A stretch of 64,000 bases of DNA. Source: Babylonia areolata. Taxonomy: Eukaryota; Mollusca; Gastropoda; Neogastropoda; Buccinidae. Below, piece by piece: positions 51,598-64,000 of the stretch. The first letter of the stretch is position 1. Each line of letters begins with the position of its first letter. A program made the position numbers and the translations under genes. The notes below the pieces were generated by a model. That model saw only the letters and a program-made list of their open reading frames with translations, searched no databases and had not been told where the DNA came from. The stretch covers positions 27,916,699-27,980,698 of the forward strand of contig NC_134882.1 in NCBI RefSeq assembly GCF_041734735.1, written 5' to 3'.

Positions 51598-51850
51598 GTG
51601 TACTGGTTCATTCACACCGCCATGACTGACCTGGAACTGCTTCATCAAAGCTCCCGTCAGACTCTGATTCCAGTTGGTAACAGACTCGTGTCAATTGCTG
51701 TTTCTTACTTCTCACCATCAGCTGTGTGGAGAGTGATTGTGGTGCAGCACTGAAGAAGTTCGCCAGCTACCTCCAGGTCTGTCGGCTATGTGTCAAAAGG
51801 CAGGGTCTCTGCGACCTGTTTTCCTGTCCGTTGTGCGATGTGGTCAGTCC
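51598..51850 (+). repeat. Unclassified dispersed repeat, copy c
   Basis: The ordered blocks ACTGGTTCATTCACACCGCC, GAACTGCTTCATCAAAG, CTCTGATTCCAGTTGGTAA and CTGTCGGCTATGTGTCAAAA recur from copy a (43190-43470, minus). Confidence 0.55.
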
Positions 51851-52004
51851 ATGGACTGCTGTGACAGGGAGGAGAGGGGTGGGGTGGAGGGTCTCCACCC
51901 ACCATGTCCCCACACCCACCGAACCCCCGCCCCTATGTTCCCCTAGGTCCTACTAGACCTAGCAGACACTTCTCACAGAAAGAAAAATTAAAAAGGGAAG
52001 GGAG

Positions 52005-53465
52005 TAGACGCTTCAGACGCTTTTTATTGACATTGGCCTAACTACAGCCCTTATGTCAAGGGGGTCAATTCTAAGTTGCAGCGTCATTGTATTGAATGAA
52101 AGAAAACAAACAACAATAAATAAAGCAAATAATGTCAATAACTGAATTAAAAAAACCAAATTACTTAATCGTACATTTGTGTATGTGCCAATACACGTAC
52201 GCACACCATAGTAGTGAAACAACATACAACAGACAATAAACATACAATGTGACCATCAAGTGTATACAGCTGTACCAGGCTAATCATATAACTAGTGATG
52301 TTACGTGTTATTACTATCTATTTTCCTTTTCCTGATATTAACAGCTTCTGCTATGTATTTGGCAAGCAAAATTATAATTTCATCATTTTCAGTGGATAAC
52401 AGACTAAGCACGTCTTGTCTTTTCTCAGCAGCAATATGAAAAAGTCGTGTCTTGGCTCTAATGTCTTCATAAGCTTTACAATGAAATAAAAAATGATCTT
52501 CATCCTCTCTCACATCCTCCATACACACTGTACACATACAATCAGCTAAACCCTCAAGATCAAACCATCTTTTATTAGCTTTTAAACCTAAGGTTCTGTT
52601 TCTGAATCTTGCTAGCATATCTCTGTGCCATTTATTGGTAACTACTACTAAAAATTTCTCCGGTTGTAAAATAGTTTTAAAGGAATGGAACCAAGAATAC
52701 TTCACATCATCCTCCATTTTAGAATGCCAGTTCTGTTTATAACAAGACGCTAAGCGATCTCTAAATTCTGATAGAAACCCTCTTTCATCTCCAACTACCT
52801 GACTCAGCCATACAATACCAAATCCATTTACTGAAAGAACTTGTTTAACTTTACCCACCCAGTTACAATTACCTAACTCAAACTGCTGAAGTAACATGTC
52901 ATATGCCTGTCTGCATAACCTGTTTGTAGGGAGCTGAGTAAGTCTTAACCAATACTTGATGCATTTAACATAAGTATTAATATAAAGAGGATACCTTTCA
53001 GAGTCACCGTATGCCATCGTGTTAGACGAGTGTCATGGAATATTCATGAATCTCTTTGTGGCAAAGGTGTGTACTTTTTCCATTTCAAGATTTTCTTCAA
53101 GGCCCCATACTTCTGCTGCATAAGTTGTCACTGGTTGTATTTGAGTTTCAAATAACTTCCAAAATAAAGCTGGATCAATTGTTCTCAGTAGATTTTAGAA
53201 TTTCTGTTACTCCCCTTTCCTACACATTTCTGACCATCCCGTTTTTAAACTCAACCTAGTCAAAAATACCATTCCTAAATGCTTGTATGCGTTCATGACT
53301 CGTACTTCTACATTGCCATACAACCATTTTTCCCACTGTGATAAATGACCTCCGTTACGAAAAACAATAATATTTGTCTTATCTATATTAACAGTTAACT
53401 GTAATTTATCTGCTTCGCTTTTTAATACATTAAGCTGATTCTGTAATGGAAGGGAATAGAGCTAT
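52005..53465 (-). mobile_element. LINE 3' part: RT end and C-terminal Cys/His domain
   Basis: From 53465 on the minus strand: LQLTVNIDKTNIIVFRNGGH, AYKHLGMVF (broken frames). An intact 238-codon stretch follows (52301-53017): SERYPLYINTYVKCIKYWLR, FRNRTLGLKANKRWFDLEGL and the zinc-binding CTVCMEDVREDEDHFLFHC, ending KRKIDSNNT. The 3' UTR ends AATGTCAATAAAAAGCGTC near 52010. The copy is 5'-truncated at 53465. This is a common animal LINE type; clade not assigned. Confidence 0.88.
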
Positions 53466-54220
53466 TGGGTGTGATCCCCGCAGGGATCGCCCTAACTCAA
53501 AGCTAGTTTTTACGGACATTTCCCCCGCTACAATACCACCCAACCAAACTAAAATACCCATAATGTCCTGGTGTATCCACTTTAGCAAATTTTAGCGTAT
53601 TTCATATTTCAATTCTTTTCATTTCCCGACTTTTTACTGCCTTACCAATGATTCTAAAGCCCTATGTTAATTTCATATAATGTTCTTGCATAATTTGATA
53701 GGGCATAATTACCATATTTTCTTGGTTTTTCACCCTTTTACAAAAGCAAATCTTACATAATTATCTTACAAACACAAGACATTACATGACAAAAAGAAAA
53801 GGTGTGATACATCACAAAAGTTACTCAGCTGCTCTCAGCGTGTATACCCATTAGCAAACAAAGCTTTACCATCGTGTCAAACTGCATGTGAAGAGGAGAA
53901 ATCAAATGATTATGTCGTTTGGGTAAAAAAGCCAATGGGTTTAGTTGGAAAGTACTGCCCTTTGATTAACAGAGGGAACGTCCACCTCCACTTCCCTTTG
54001 TGCCAATATTCAACAATCGTCTGAGTCATATCCGTCCCTCATCACCCCACCTTCCTGTCTTTCTCTGTCTTATTCATCATCAAGATCAAAATGTAGTCTG
54101 CTCAGTCTTTAGGATATTTTCTTATCATGCACGGAATTAAACATACCTAATCATCAGTGGCTTAAAAAGACGCACACACATGAACAAAGAAATATAAATC
54201 TATCTCCATGCCTCCCTCAC
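53466..54220. other. Intergenic stretch: nothing recognised
   Basis: AT-rich, without repeats or reading frames that I can assign. Confidence 0.6.
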
Positions 54221-54234
54221 CCCTCTCTTGGTGT

Positions 54235-54282
<48 letters not shown>

Positions 54283-54356
54283 CCGTGTGTTTGTTTGTAC
54301 CAAGAGATGAGGTGAGGAAAAAATGGAGAAAGATATATATATATATGTATTTATTT

Positions 54357-54426
<70 letters not shown>

Positions 54427-54568
54427 AAAATGTAGTAAATTTGGGACACCAGTTTACGACCTAAACATTCTGCTTTGTGTTCCTTCGAAACCATACATTG
54501 TTGGTCCTTATATTCGTTGATAGATTGTTGATCTGGTGGAGAAAATGTGAAGAGAGAGAGATAGAGAA

Positions 54569-54623
<55 letters not shown>

Positions 54624-54860
54624 AACAGAAAGTGAAGGAGGGAGAGAAAGAGAAAGAGACAGAGGCAGAGAGATAGACAGAGACAGATAGAGATACAGTG
54701 AGAGAGAAAGAGTGAGAGAGAGGGGTGTGGAGTTTCAAATGAATTGTGTAGTTAAATATCATGTAAATCAATTGGGGAGGGAGGGAGAGAGACAGACAGA
54801 CAGAGACACTGAGAGAGACAGAGACAGACAAGGACAGAGACAGAGTTGAATATATCATTG
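54235..54860. repeat. Microsatellite cluster: (GT)n, (GACA)n, (GA)n
   Basis: GT tracts at 54235-54298 and 54357-54423, GACA repeats at 54572-54622 and interrupted GA/GACA sequence to 54845. Confidence 0.95.
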
Positions 54861-55244
54861 GACTGATGTGGATTTTAGAGAAGAAAGAGTGCGGTGAGTT
54901 GAAAGAGAGAACTAACGAGCGAACGAAAATGTTTTAATAAATTTTGGCTGTGGACCACAATTCAAAACCAGGGGACTTGGGGGTGGCACGGGAAGGGGTA
55001 TTATGATACTTGAACTGCATCACACAATTTTATTCTGTTCATGGACGTGACATCTTACTAAATTATGTCTGAGCAGATTGTTTCTCCTTTTGATCACGTG
55101 GAAAATAAATTTTTATACTCGACAATGTCTCTGCTTGTTGTTTGATCAGAGAAATGTCCTTGGAAACATATTTAAACAGTCTTGAAGAAATTCATCCGCA
55201 AATCAATGTACACATAACAAACAATAAATAGTATTCAGTTTCAG

Positions 55245-55492
55245 TTCATCCTGGCAAAAAGGACAGAGCGAGAGAGGGTGGGGGAGGGAGACAGGGAATG
55301 AATGAATGAATGAATGAATCTTTATTTTCCAACGGTGAAGACATCAGCACTTTGGGCGACTTACACATCTGTCGTTGTTCTAAGAGACACACAAAAATGT
55401 AGTATATAAATGTTATACTTAATACTAACATGTATAACACAGCGTCAAACTGAGAGACACAACATCGCTCACATCTGTACGAAACGGAAGCG

Positions 55493-55553
<61 letters not shown>

Positions 55554-55710
55554 AAGGGAACAACAACAGCAACAAAACCCTAGCATGAATGCTACACATG
55601 AATGATTCAAGTGAAATTAACACAGAAAAGTAATTTAAAACACAGATGTAAGAGACATAAAAGACAGCAAATAAGACGACGGGTAATAGGGATATGGACA
55701 GATAGACACA

Positions 55711-55770
<60 letters not shown>

Positions 55771-56440
55771 TAAAGATATGTCAGTGCGGGAAAAAGAAAA
55801 GTTGGGTGAGGATGGTTCACAATTTGTAATACATGTAAGTATACAGAATCGTAGACATGACCAGACTAGAGTTTGATTTCGTTAGTTTGTGTCACTGTAA
55901 GGAGAAGATCTCTGAAAACAATATTCTATGGGGTGATACGTTATCACATAATTGACGCATTTCGACATAGTTTGTAAGGATTGTCTGTGGCAATATTATA
56001 CCAGATTTTCGGTCTGGCTTTCGGCACGCATGTACTGTCCAAGTTTCTCTTTGAATGCTGTGGTGGAAAAGGGTTCTTTGAGGTGTTTGGGGAGATTGTT
56101 CCAGCAGTGCGTGCCGGAGTATGCCAAACTCGATTTACAAAGGTTTATTCTTGGATTGGGAAGGGTAAGAGTCGCATTTCGGGAGTTTGGGTTGCGAATT
56201 TCATCATAGCAAACAATGGTTTGGTGTAGATAAGTAGGACATTTACCGAATATTATTTTATGCATAAGTACGCACTTATCCAATATTAGGTGCTTTGTCA
56301 AGAGAAGAGGTGCTGGCAGTTGATATTGATGACTGCGTGTGTTTCGTAAAACACCATTGAGGTGTTTTACAGCACGTCTGTGTACAGAATCTAGGTGTCT
56401 TTTTTTATGTGCACTTCGCTGCAGTTGTCCCACACGTTTG
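55245..56440 (-). mobile_element. LINE 3' end with (ATTC)n tail
   Basis: The C-terminal RT-ORF part is at 55996-56433: SVHRRAVKHLNGVLRN, LILDKCVLMHKIIFGKCPTY, PNPRINLCKSSLAYSG, CWNNLPKHLKEPFSTTAFK. The 3' end reads GTTGGAAAATAAAGATTC followed by ATTCATTC repeats (55297-55320 on the plus strand as GAATGAAT). Between them are (CA)n (55498-55552) and (GA)n (55717-55768) expansions in the 3' UTR. Confidence 0.85.
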
Positions 56441-56862
56441 AAACGAAATTAATTCTACACATGATGTGAGAATGGAAAAAGAAATAGGAAGCCTCTGGAC
56501 TGACGACATGTTTTAACTCTCTCCATACGAACGGCGAAAGAGACGACGTTAACAGCGTTTCACCCCAATTACCATCATCAAAATATTGCAAGTGGAAGGC
56601 TCTTATACTGAAGACGTGAATGTTGACAAAGAATACCACAATTCTGACGACGAAAGCTAAAGTTTGGGTTATTCAGACACCCACTGGACATCCGAGGGGT
56701 CTGTGTAGAAGAGAAGAGAGGACTGGCCGTACTGAGTGAGTTAAACAGGATAACAGGTAAACATTTTTTGCAACTGACCTTGATAAAGAAATGATATGTT
56801 CCTACCATTTTAGCTGGTTGTTAATAACACAGTCAATAAGGGAGAGACAGACAGGGAAAGAA

Positions 56863-56913
<51 letters not shown>

Positions 56914-57340
56914 TGGATAAACAGGCAGACAGATGGTGATGCTGGCATAGAGTGTCCAATGAATAGTGCAACTGTATATAATGTACACTGATTGTATTTC
57001 CATTTTATTGTGTTTAATTTACTATATTCCTGACACAGTACTTTCAGATTAGAAATATTCATAAATCACTTCAAACACCCAATAATCAAGCTTCTAGAGT
57101 GTACACATGTGTAGGCATTAGTCTATGATTTGTCCAACAGATAGTCAGACTGGTATTTTGATTAGAGAGTACGTTTTCAAAATTACGTAATATATGCTCT
57201 TTGCATCATTACTAAACCTCATATGAATTTGGAAAATGTGTGTATTATATGCCGCAGTATGTTATAGCTCGCATGCAGTGTCGCCAGAGCAGTTGATCTT
57301 TTGGTGTGTCTCTCCTGGCATACATTGCCGGCGACAATAA
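56441..57340. other. Intergenic with a (GA)n microsatellite
   Basis: GA tract at about 56850-56910. No other feature recognised. Confidence 0.55.
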
Positions 57341-57354
57341 TTATGTGCATGGCG

Positions 57355-57430
57355 ACAATAATAATAATATCATTTATTTTCAGTCTAATATCGTCATCTT
57401 AGATGAACAGACTATAAATAAATAAACGAA
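57355..57430 (+). mobile_element. 3' end of a LINE or SINE with (AACG)n tail
   Basis: CATCTTAGATGAACAGACTA followed by TAAATAAATAAACGAACGAACG. This is a recurrent non-LTR terminal sequence with a short tandem tail; the rest of the element is missing. Confidence 0.5.
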
Positions 57431-57599
57431 CGAACGCCGCACTATGCTTTGATCCCGCTGCCTGAAACAAACTTCCAGCCTTTTATGGGCGACTTATATA
57501 GCCTTTTTATGGCCCCATCTTGGAGCGCCCCACCCCAGATGCAGATGTGAAGGGGCCGACGAGGAGACGTCACACATAAGACAAAGACCCACATTTAAG

Positions 57600-57600
57600 A

Positions 57601-57646
<46 letters not shown>

Positions 57647-57853
57647 GCGCACGCCCATGCACACATGAACGCACACACAAACACACACACACGGACCATC
57701 TGACGCCTCCCCTCCCACCCTCATACATTCCCATCGCCCACATACACACCCACCACCCACATACACACATACATATTTACATACATAATTCAAATGCACG
57801 CGCTAGCATACACACACACACGCACACTGACACACACACACACACACGCACAC

Positions 57854-57891
<38 letters not shown>

Positions 57892-57900
57892 ACACACACA
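57600..57900. repeat. CA/CG-rich microsatellite cluster
   Basis: (CA)n then (CG)n at 57632-57650, CACACG mixtures and (CA)n at 57826-57900. Confidence 0.95.
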
Positions 57901-58049
57901 TCGACACAGTGAGCACAGCAGACACAAAAGTTTCAAGTTTTTTGACCCAGCCAAGTGGCGGAGATGACACGATGGCAAAGATATAAGCGCAACATGTGTA
58001 AATCATTCACTATTCTAAGAAGGGCCGTTTCGCAATTATGACCACGTCT

Positions 58050-59297
<1,248 letters not shown>

Positions 59298-59617
59298 AAC
59301 AAACAAACCCAACAAGAACAAGAACTGACAACAACAACAACGACCAACAACAACAATAACAACAACCAACAACCACCACCAACAACAGGAACAACAAAAG
59401 CCACCTGACACTCCAGTGGGCATGGAATCAAGTCCAACATTGTACGAGTGCTCAGTGATCAAGTGTAGAAAATGACAAGACACTGTCATGGCTTCCCAGT
59501 TAAAAACCTATCGATGAGCCAACAGGACAGGAATTATAGAGAGAAAGAGAGAGACGACATAAAGAAAAGGTTAAAAAAAAAAAAGGCAGGAAAAAAAGCA
59601 ATTTAGATAATTAAATA

Positions 59618-60010
59618 TGCACATATCTGTCTATCTATCTATGTATCAATCTGTGTATCAATATATGTATATATGTGTCTATCTATTCTGTCTATCTCTC
59701 TATGTATCTATCTATGTATCAATCTGTGTATCAATACATGTATCTACGTGTCTATCTATTCTGTCTATGTATGCATCTATCTATGTATCAATCTGTGTAT
59801 CAATATTATGTATCTATGTGACTATCTATTCTATCTATGTATCTATCTATGTATCAATCTGTGTATCAATACATGTATCTATCTATATATCTATGTATCT
59901 GTCGATCTATCTGTCTATGATATCTATATATGTATCAATCTGTGTATCAATATATGTATCTATCTATATATGTATGTATCTGTCTATCTATCTATCTATG
60001 TACACATCAT
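59618..60010. repeat. TATC-derived minisatellite
   Basis: Units of about 65-70 bp composed of TATCTATCTATGTATCAATC, TGTGTATCAATA and TCTATTCTGTCTATG variants, ending in TATC repeats. About five units. Confidence 0.9.
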
Positions 60011-60189
60011 CAGGACCTTCTCTGTAAATATATCTATATATACATAAAGAAAATAAAAAAAGAAGACAGAAACAAAGTTAGCAAATTAAATGGAAACACG
60101 TCTTCTCTTCAGGAGAAGTATAACAATTGCGAGAACAAACGTAAAAAAAAAAATTAAAAAAATAATTCCGGCGCAGTAACAATGCCAGA

Positions 60190-60420
60190 ACATCCACCAC
60201 CACCACCACTACTTCTTGTACTGCAACTACAACCACTATCACCACAACGACTACCACCATCACCACCACCCTAACTATTACAAGCACTACCACCACCACC
60301 ACCCCCATAATCCCCATCACCAAACAACCAACGTCACCTACCCCACCACCCGCCAGCACCACATCACCACGCCTCCCCCACCCACTACCATCCCCCTCCT
60401 CTACCCACTAAACTCGGTAG
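60190..60420. repeat. ACC/ACT triplet-rich tract
   Basis: Purine-poor CAC/CAT/ACC repeats on the plus strand. No coding content. Confidence 0.85.
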
Positions 60421-60839
60421 CCCACACACTTACCGCCAACTCTGACGAAACTTGAACAAAGAGAAGAAACTCTCTCTCAAATATCTCTCTTGTCAAGAAG
60501 TCTCCAAAAAGCAGCACACACGAACTGAGATAAGGAACGAGTCAGCGAAAAAAAAAAAAAAAAAAAAATCACCACCAAAAAAAGAAAGAAAAAAAAAACC
60601 ACACACACAAAAACAAAACACAAAAAGACAACGATTCATTGCACAGGAACAATAATAGTAACGCCACACGATAATTATATAATTATACAGCTGATATTTC
60701 AGCAAGTGAAAACACACACACACAACACCCGCCCTGACGCCGTCAGAATTGAAGACATCAGTCTGATTCTGTCACACCAGTTTTTGTCATGACAAGTTAA
60801 CTAAGCCTCATGAAAATCACTGGATCATTTTCACAAGAC

Positions 60840-61024
60840 ACGCGCACACATGCGCACACACTCAGATGCATTTGCAATAGCACGCACGCACGCACACATG
60901 CACACACACACACACGCACGCACTCACATACACACACATGCACGCGCAACACACAACGCTAGGGCAGTTTCACTTGATAGGGCGAGTGTGAACGAGAGGG
61001 CGATCGTCAAGATTGGCTTCAGTG

Positions 61025-61072
<48 letters not shown>

Positions 61073-61223
61073 GTTTGTGTTGTTGTTTGTGGCGGTGGTG
61101 GTGGTGGTGTTTTAAAAGAGGGTGGAGGTGAAGTGGAAGGGGTGTACGTGTGTATGAGTGCGTGTGCGTGCGTACGTGTGTGCGTGTGTGTGTGTGTGTG
61201 TGCGTGTGTGTGTGCGCGTGCGC

Positions 61224-61261
<38 letters not shown>

Positions 61262-61308
61262 GTGTGTGTGTGTGTGTGTGAGTGAGTGTGCACGTGTCCC
61301 GTGTTTGT

Positions 61309-61342
<34 letters not shown>

Positions 61343-61695
61343 GTGTGCGCATGTGTGTTTGTGTGTGAGTGTATGTGCCAGGTGATTGTATGTGTGTGTG
61401 CGCGTGTGTGTGTGTGCGTGCGTGCGTGTGTGTATGTGTGTGTGTGTGTGTGTGCTTGCGTGTGCGTTTGTTCGTTTGTGTGTGTGTGTGTGTGTATGTG
61501 TGTGTGCGTGCGCGCGCACGCGCTCGCGCGCGCGTGCGTATATATGTGTGTGCTTACGTGCATGAAAAAGAGACAGTTTGTGTGTATGTAAGAGAAAGTG
61601 GGCGAAGTGAATCGAGACATAAAGAAGAGAAGTTAAGAGAGACACAGAGAGAGAGGGGGGGGGGGGAAGAGAGAGAGACAGAGACACAGAGAGAG

Positions 61696-61728
<33 letters not shown>

Positions 61729-61760
61729 CAGACAGAGAGATGTCATCTTTGTCCATCCAC
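60840..61760. repeat. Large GT/GC/GA microsatellite block
   Basis: CACACG (60840-60950), (GT)n (61027-61078), GTGTGC/GCGCGC mixtures to about 61560 with a self-complementary stretch near 61507-61535, then GA and GACA repeats (61640-61740). All long frames here are repeat translations. Confidence 0.95.
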
Positions 61761-61942
61761 ACCCACCCGGCTTTTTTAACTCAGCGCGGGATCCTTTGTT
61801 TTCATAATTCTTCCCCCTGTCAGACTTCTGATAACTACCTCTGATATCTTTGCAATCCTTTCCTGGCTGTCGGCTCCAACTGCTTTTCGTTGTGATAAAC
61901 TGGCTGTCAACGGCTTACGGCACTGGCTGTTCTTTTAGATTT

Positions 61943-61969
61943 TGGTGTGTGTGTGTGTGTTTGTATGTG

Positions 61970-62018
<49 letters not shown>
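61943..62018. repeat. (GT)n microsatellite
   Basis: GT repeats with a few substitutions. A (CAT)n tract of about nine units follows at 62220-62246. Confidence 0.95.
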
Positions 62019-62019
<1 letters not shown>

Positions 62020-62524
62020 TGAAAGTGGTGGCTTTTTCCGGATCAGAATAGCCGTGCCATTTAACGCGAGTCAGAGATTTGGAGATGAATATAATCGCGC
62101 ACTACGTTTGAGGCTTTGGCAGTCGTCATGTAACAGAAAGCGTAAGATCTCAAACCCAGTCATACCACACGCAGTCATGATTGCTACCAAAAAATAAAGA
62201 TAGTAGATAAAAACAGACAATCATCATCATCATCATCATCATCATAAGGAAAGAAAGAAACAATCTCGAAGATCGATTCGAATTATGTGATTTCCTTTTT
62301 TAGGGGGTAGGGTGGAGGGGTGTGTGTGTGGGGGGGGGGGGAGGGGGTGGTGGTGAGATTCAGTCCAACTAACCAAAACGTAATGCTGTTTGGGCTGTAT
62401 AGTCAGGTGAACGATGATTTCAATGAATCAGATCAAAATTTTTAAGGTCCCATATATCCTTTTACAACGTCCATCTGTGTGTAGGGCTCGGAATAGAAAG
62501 GCCAGGCCCAATGCTCTCCTAAGT

Positions 62525-62763
62525 GTTAGTTCTTCTTCTTCGTTCGTGGGCTGCAACTCCCACGCTCACTCGTATGCACACGAGTGGGCTTTTACGTGTA
62601 TGACTGTTTTTACCCCCGCCATGTAGGCAGCCATACTCCGTTTTTGGGGGTGTGCATGCTGGTTATGTTTTTGTTTCCATAACCCACCAGATGCTGACAT
62701 GGATTACAAGATCTTTAACGTGCGTATTTGATCTTATGTTTGCGTATACACACGAAGGGGGTT
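62525..62763 (-). mobile_element. SINE family A, 3' body and tail
   Basis: In plus orientation it reads GTGGGCTGCAACTCCCACGC, GAGTGGGCTTTTACGTGTAT, CATGGATTACAAGATCTTTA and GCGTATACACACGAAGGGGG. This is the complement of the distal half of the 23349-23755 copy and the least diverged copy of that part in the window. It ends exactly where the C-rich array begins. Confidence 0.85.
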
Positions 62764-64000
62764 TCCCCCCGTCCTAGTCTCCCATCTCCCCCGTTATACT
62801 CTCCCTTCCCCCCATCTCTCTCCCCAGTACTACTCATTACTCCCCACCTCTCCCCATCCTTGTCCTACTCTCTCATTCCCCCCCATCGCCCCCCCCCCCC
62901 CCCCCGCACGTGACGTGCTCACTCATCCACCTATCTCTCCCGTACCACCCTGTCCTACTCTCCCATCACCCCATTTCCCTCCTCCCTACCCCAAATCCAC
63001 GTCTACCACCCCCTCCCCCATCCTACAGCCACACACCCTTCTACTCCCATCCCCCTGAGTCACAGTACCCCTTCCACTGCGTGACCTCGTACCCCCTGTA
63101 GTAATGGTCCATTTGACATGATAAGCTGGAGATGGTTTGAAAAGTTCCAAAGGAAAGAGACGACATTGCTTCCTCCATAGAGTAGAAGAGTGTATCTAAT
63201 TGGGTGTGATCTACTCCCCTCCCCCTGTTCTATTTCTCCATCTTGCACCCCTTGCACCATCTTTTAGTTCTCCCATATCCTACCCCCCACCCCTCTCCCT
63301 CAACCCCCAGCCCGTCCCCCCCGCCCCCCCTCACCCCCATCCTACTCTCCCTCCAACCCCTGCCCATCCCTACTCTGCCCCCACCACCCTCCCCCCCTGC
63401 CCATCACCCCCCCCCTCACCCCCATCATACTCTCCCTCCACTCCCCCCACCACCCCATCATACTCTCCTTCCACCCCCTGCCCATCCCCCCCCCCAATCA
63501 TACTATCCCTCCACCCCCTGCCCATCCCCTTGTCCTACTCTCCCTCAATCCCCACCCTCTCCACCCCCTGCCCATCCCCCACCTGTCTACTTTCCCTCCA
63601 CCCCTTGCCCATCACCCCAACCCTACTTCCCCCACCCTGTACCCCCCCCCCCCATACTCTCCCTCCACTCCTGCCACCTCCACCCCCTGGCACTCCCCCC
63701 CCCCTGTCCAACTCTCCCTTCACCCCCTGCCACCCCCCCCCCCCGTCCTACATACCACCCCTACTCTCACTCCACCCACTGCCCATCCTCCCCCATCCTA
63801 CTCTCCCCCCCCCCCCACCATCCTCCCCATTTCCCAACCCCCCCCCCCCCCCTGTCCTACTTCGCTCTACCTCCACCCCCTGCCCATTTCCCCCATGTCC
63901 TACTCTCTACCCCTTGGCCCCCACACCCTTTCCCCCTCAACATGACCTACTCTCAATACCCTTCACCTACTACCCCTTCCATCTGACCTAACCATATGTA
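62764..64000. repeat. C-rich pyrimidine array (CCCATCCTACTCTCCCTCCA type)
   Basis: Degenerate units of about 33-40 bp, combining CCACCCCCTGCCCATC with CCTACTCTCCCT, run to the window edge. A unique insert of about 150 bp interrupts them at 63090-63240. Nearly purine-free on the plus strand, with many C homopolymers. Frames over it are Pro/Ser/Thr artefacts. Confidence 0.92.

Noticed and set aside
60970-61762. His/Thr-rich and Cys/Val-rich frames of more than 100 codons
   Set aside because: Translations of GT/CA microsatellites on either strand.
63200-63991. Pro-rich frames of about 250 codons in two frames
   Set aside because: They are translations of the C-rich repeat; several frames are open at once and there is no start context or splice signal.

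Overview
The window is animal nuclear DNA: genes split by introns, many tRNA-derived SINEs, several LINE fragments, DNA transposons and very dense microsatellites. The SINE and LINE types match ones I remember as abundant in caenogastropod snails, so a marine gastropod is my best guess. That assignment rests on memory of repeat consensus sequences, not on a search. I see no rRNA, true tRNA gene, CRISPR array, retrovirus, LTR element or Polinton.

Two host genes can be supported, both on the minus strand. The first is a complete ubiquitin C-terminal hydrolase of the UCHL3 type. It has nine coding exons between 33787 (ATG) and 8738 (stop), one of them only 12 nt, and encodes 225 residues. The catalytic Cys89, His163, Asp178 and oxyanion Gln83 are all present at a constant six-residue offset from human UCHL3. 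Its introns carry most of the transposons in the left half. The second, less certain, gene runs from a TATA box at 43054-43061 to a poly(A) signal at 39267-39272. It would encode a secreted Ser/Gly/Trp-rich protein of about 265 residues that I do not recognise.

Layout. 1-5240: SINE copies, a LINE fragment and simple repeats. 5240-33830: the UCHL3 gene. Intron 7 holds a 1.6 kb composite repeat split by a 2.75 kb TTAA-flanked Kolobok-like transposon. Intron 5 holds an internally deleted LINE, a tandem duplication of about 360 bp and an inverted-repeat element. Intron 3 holds a full SINE and two abutting TTAA-flanked elements of 322 bp and 5.4 kb. 34000-39200: microsatellites, a LINE fragment and a 2.3 kb CT-rich minisatellite. 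39200-43100: the putative secreted-protein gene. 43150-50800: LINE reverse transcriptase remains, the second copy of the composite repeat, and a LINE-ORF1-like coding stretch with a repeat-expanded coiled coil and an SGNH-esterase-like domain, all on the minus strand. 51000-62000: microsatellites and three more LINE remains. 62760-64000: a C-rich array.

The two genes show no operon-like or functional link. The main story is a conserved deubiquitinase gene whose introns have been expanded by nested, datable transposon insertions.
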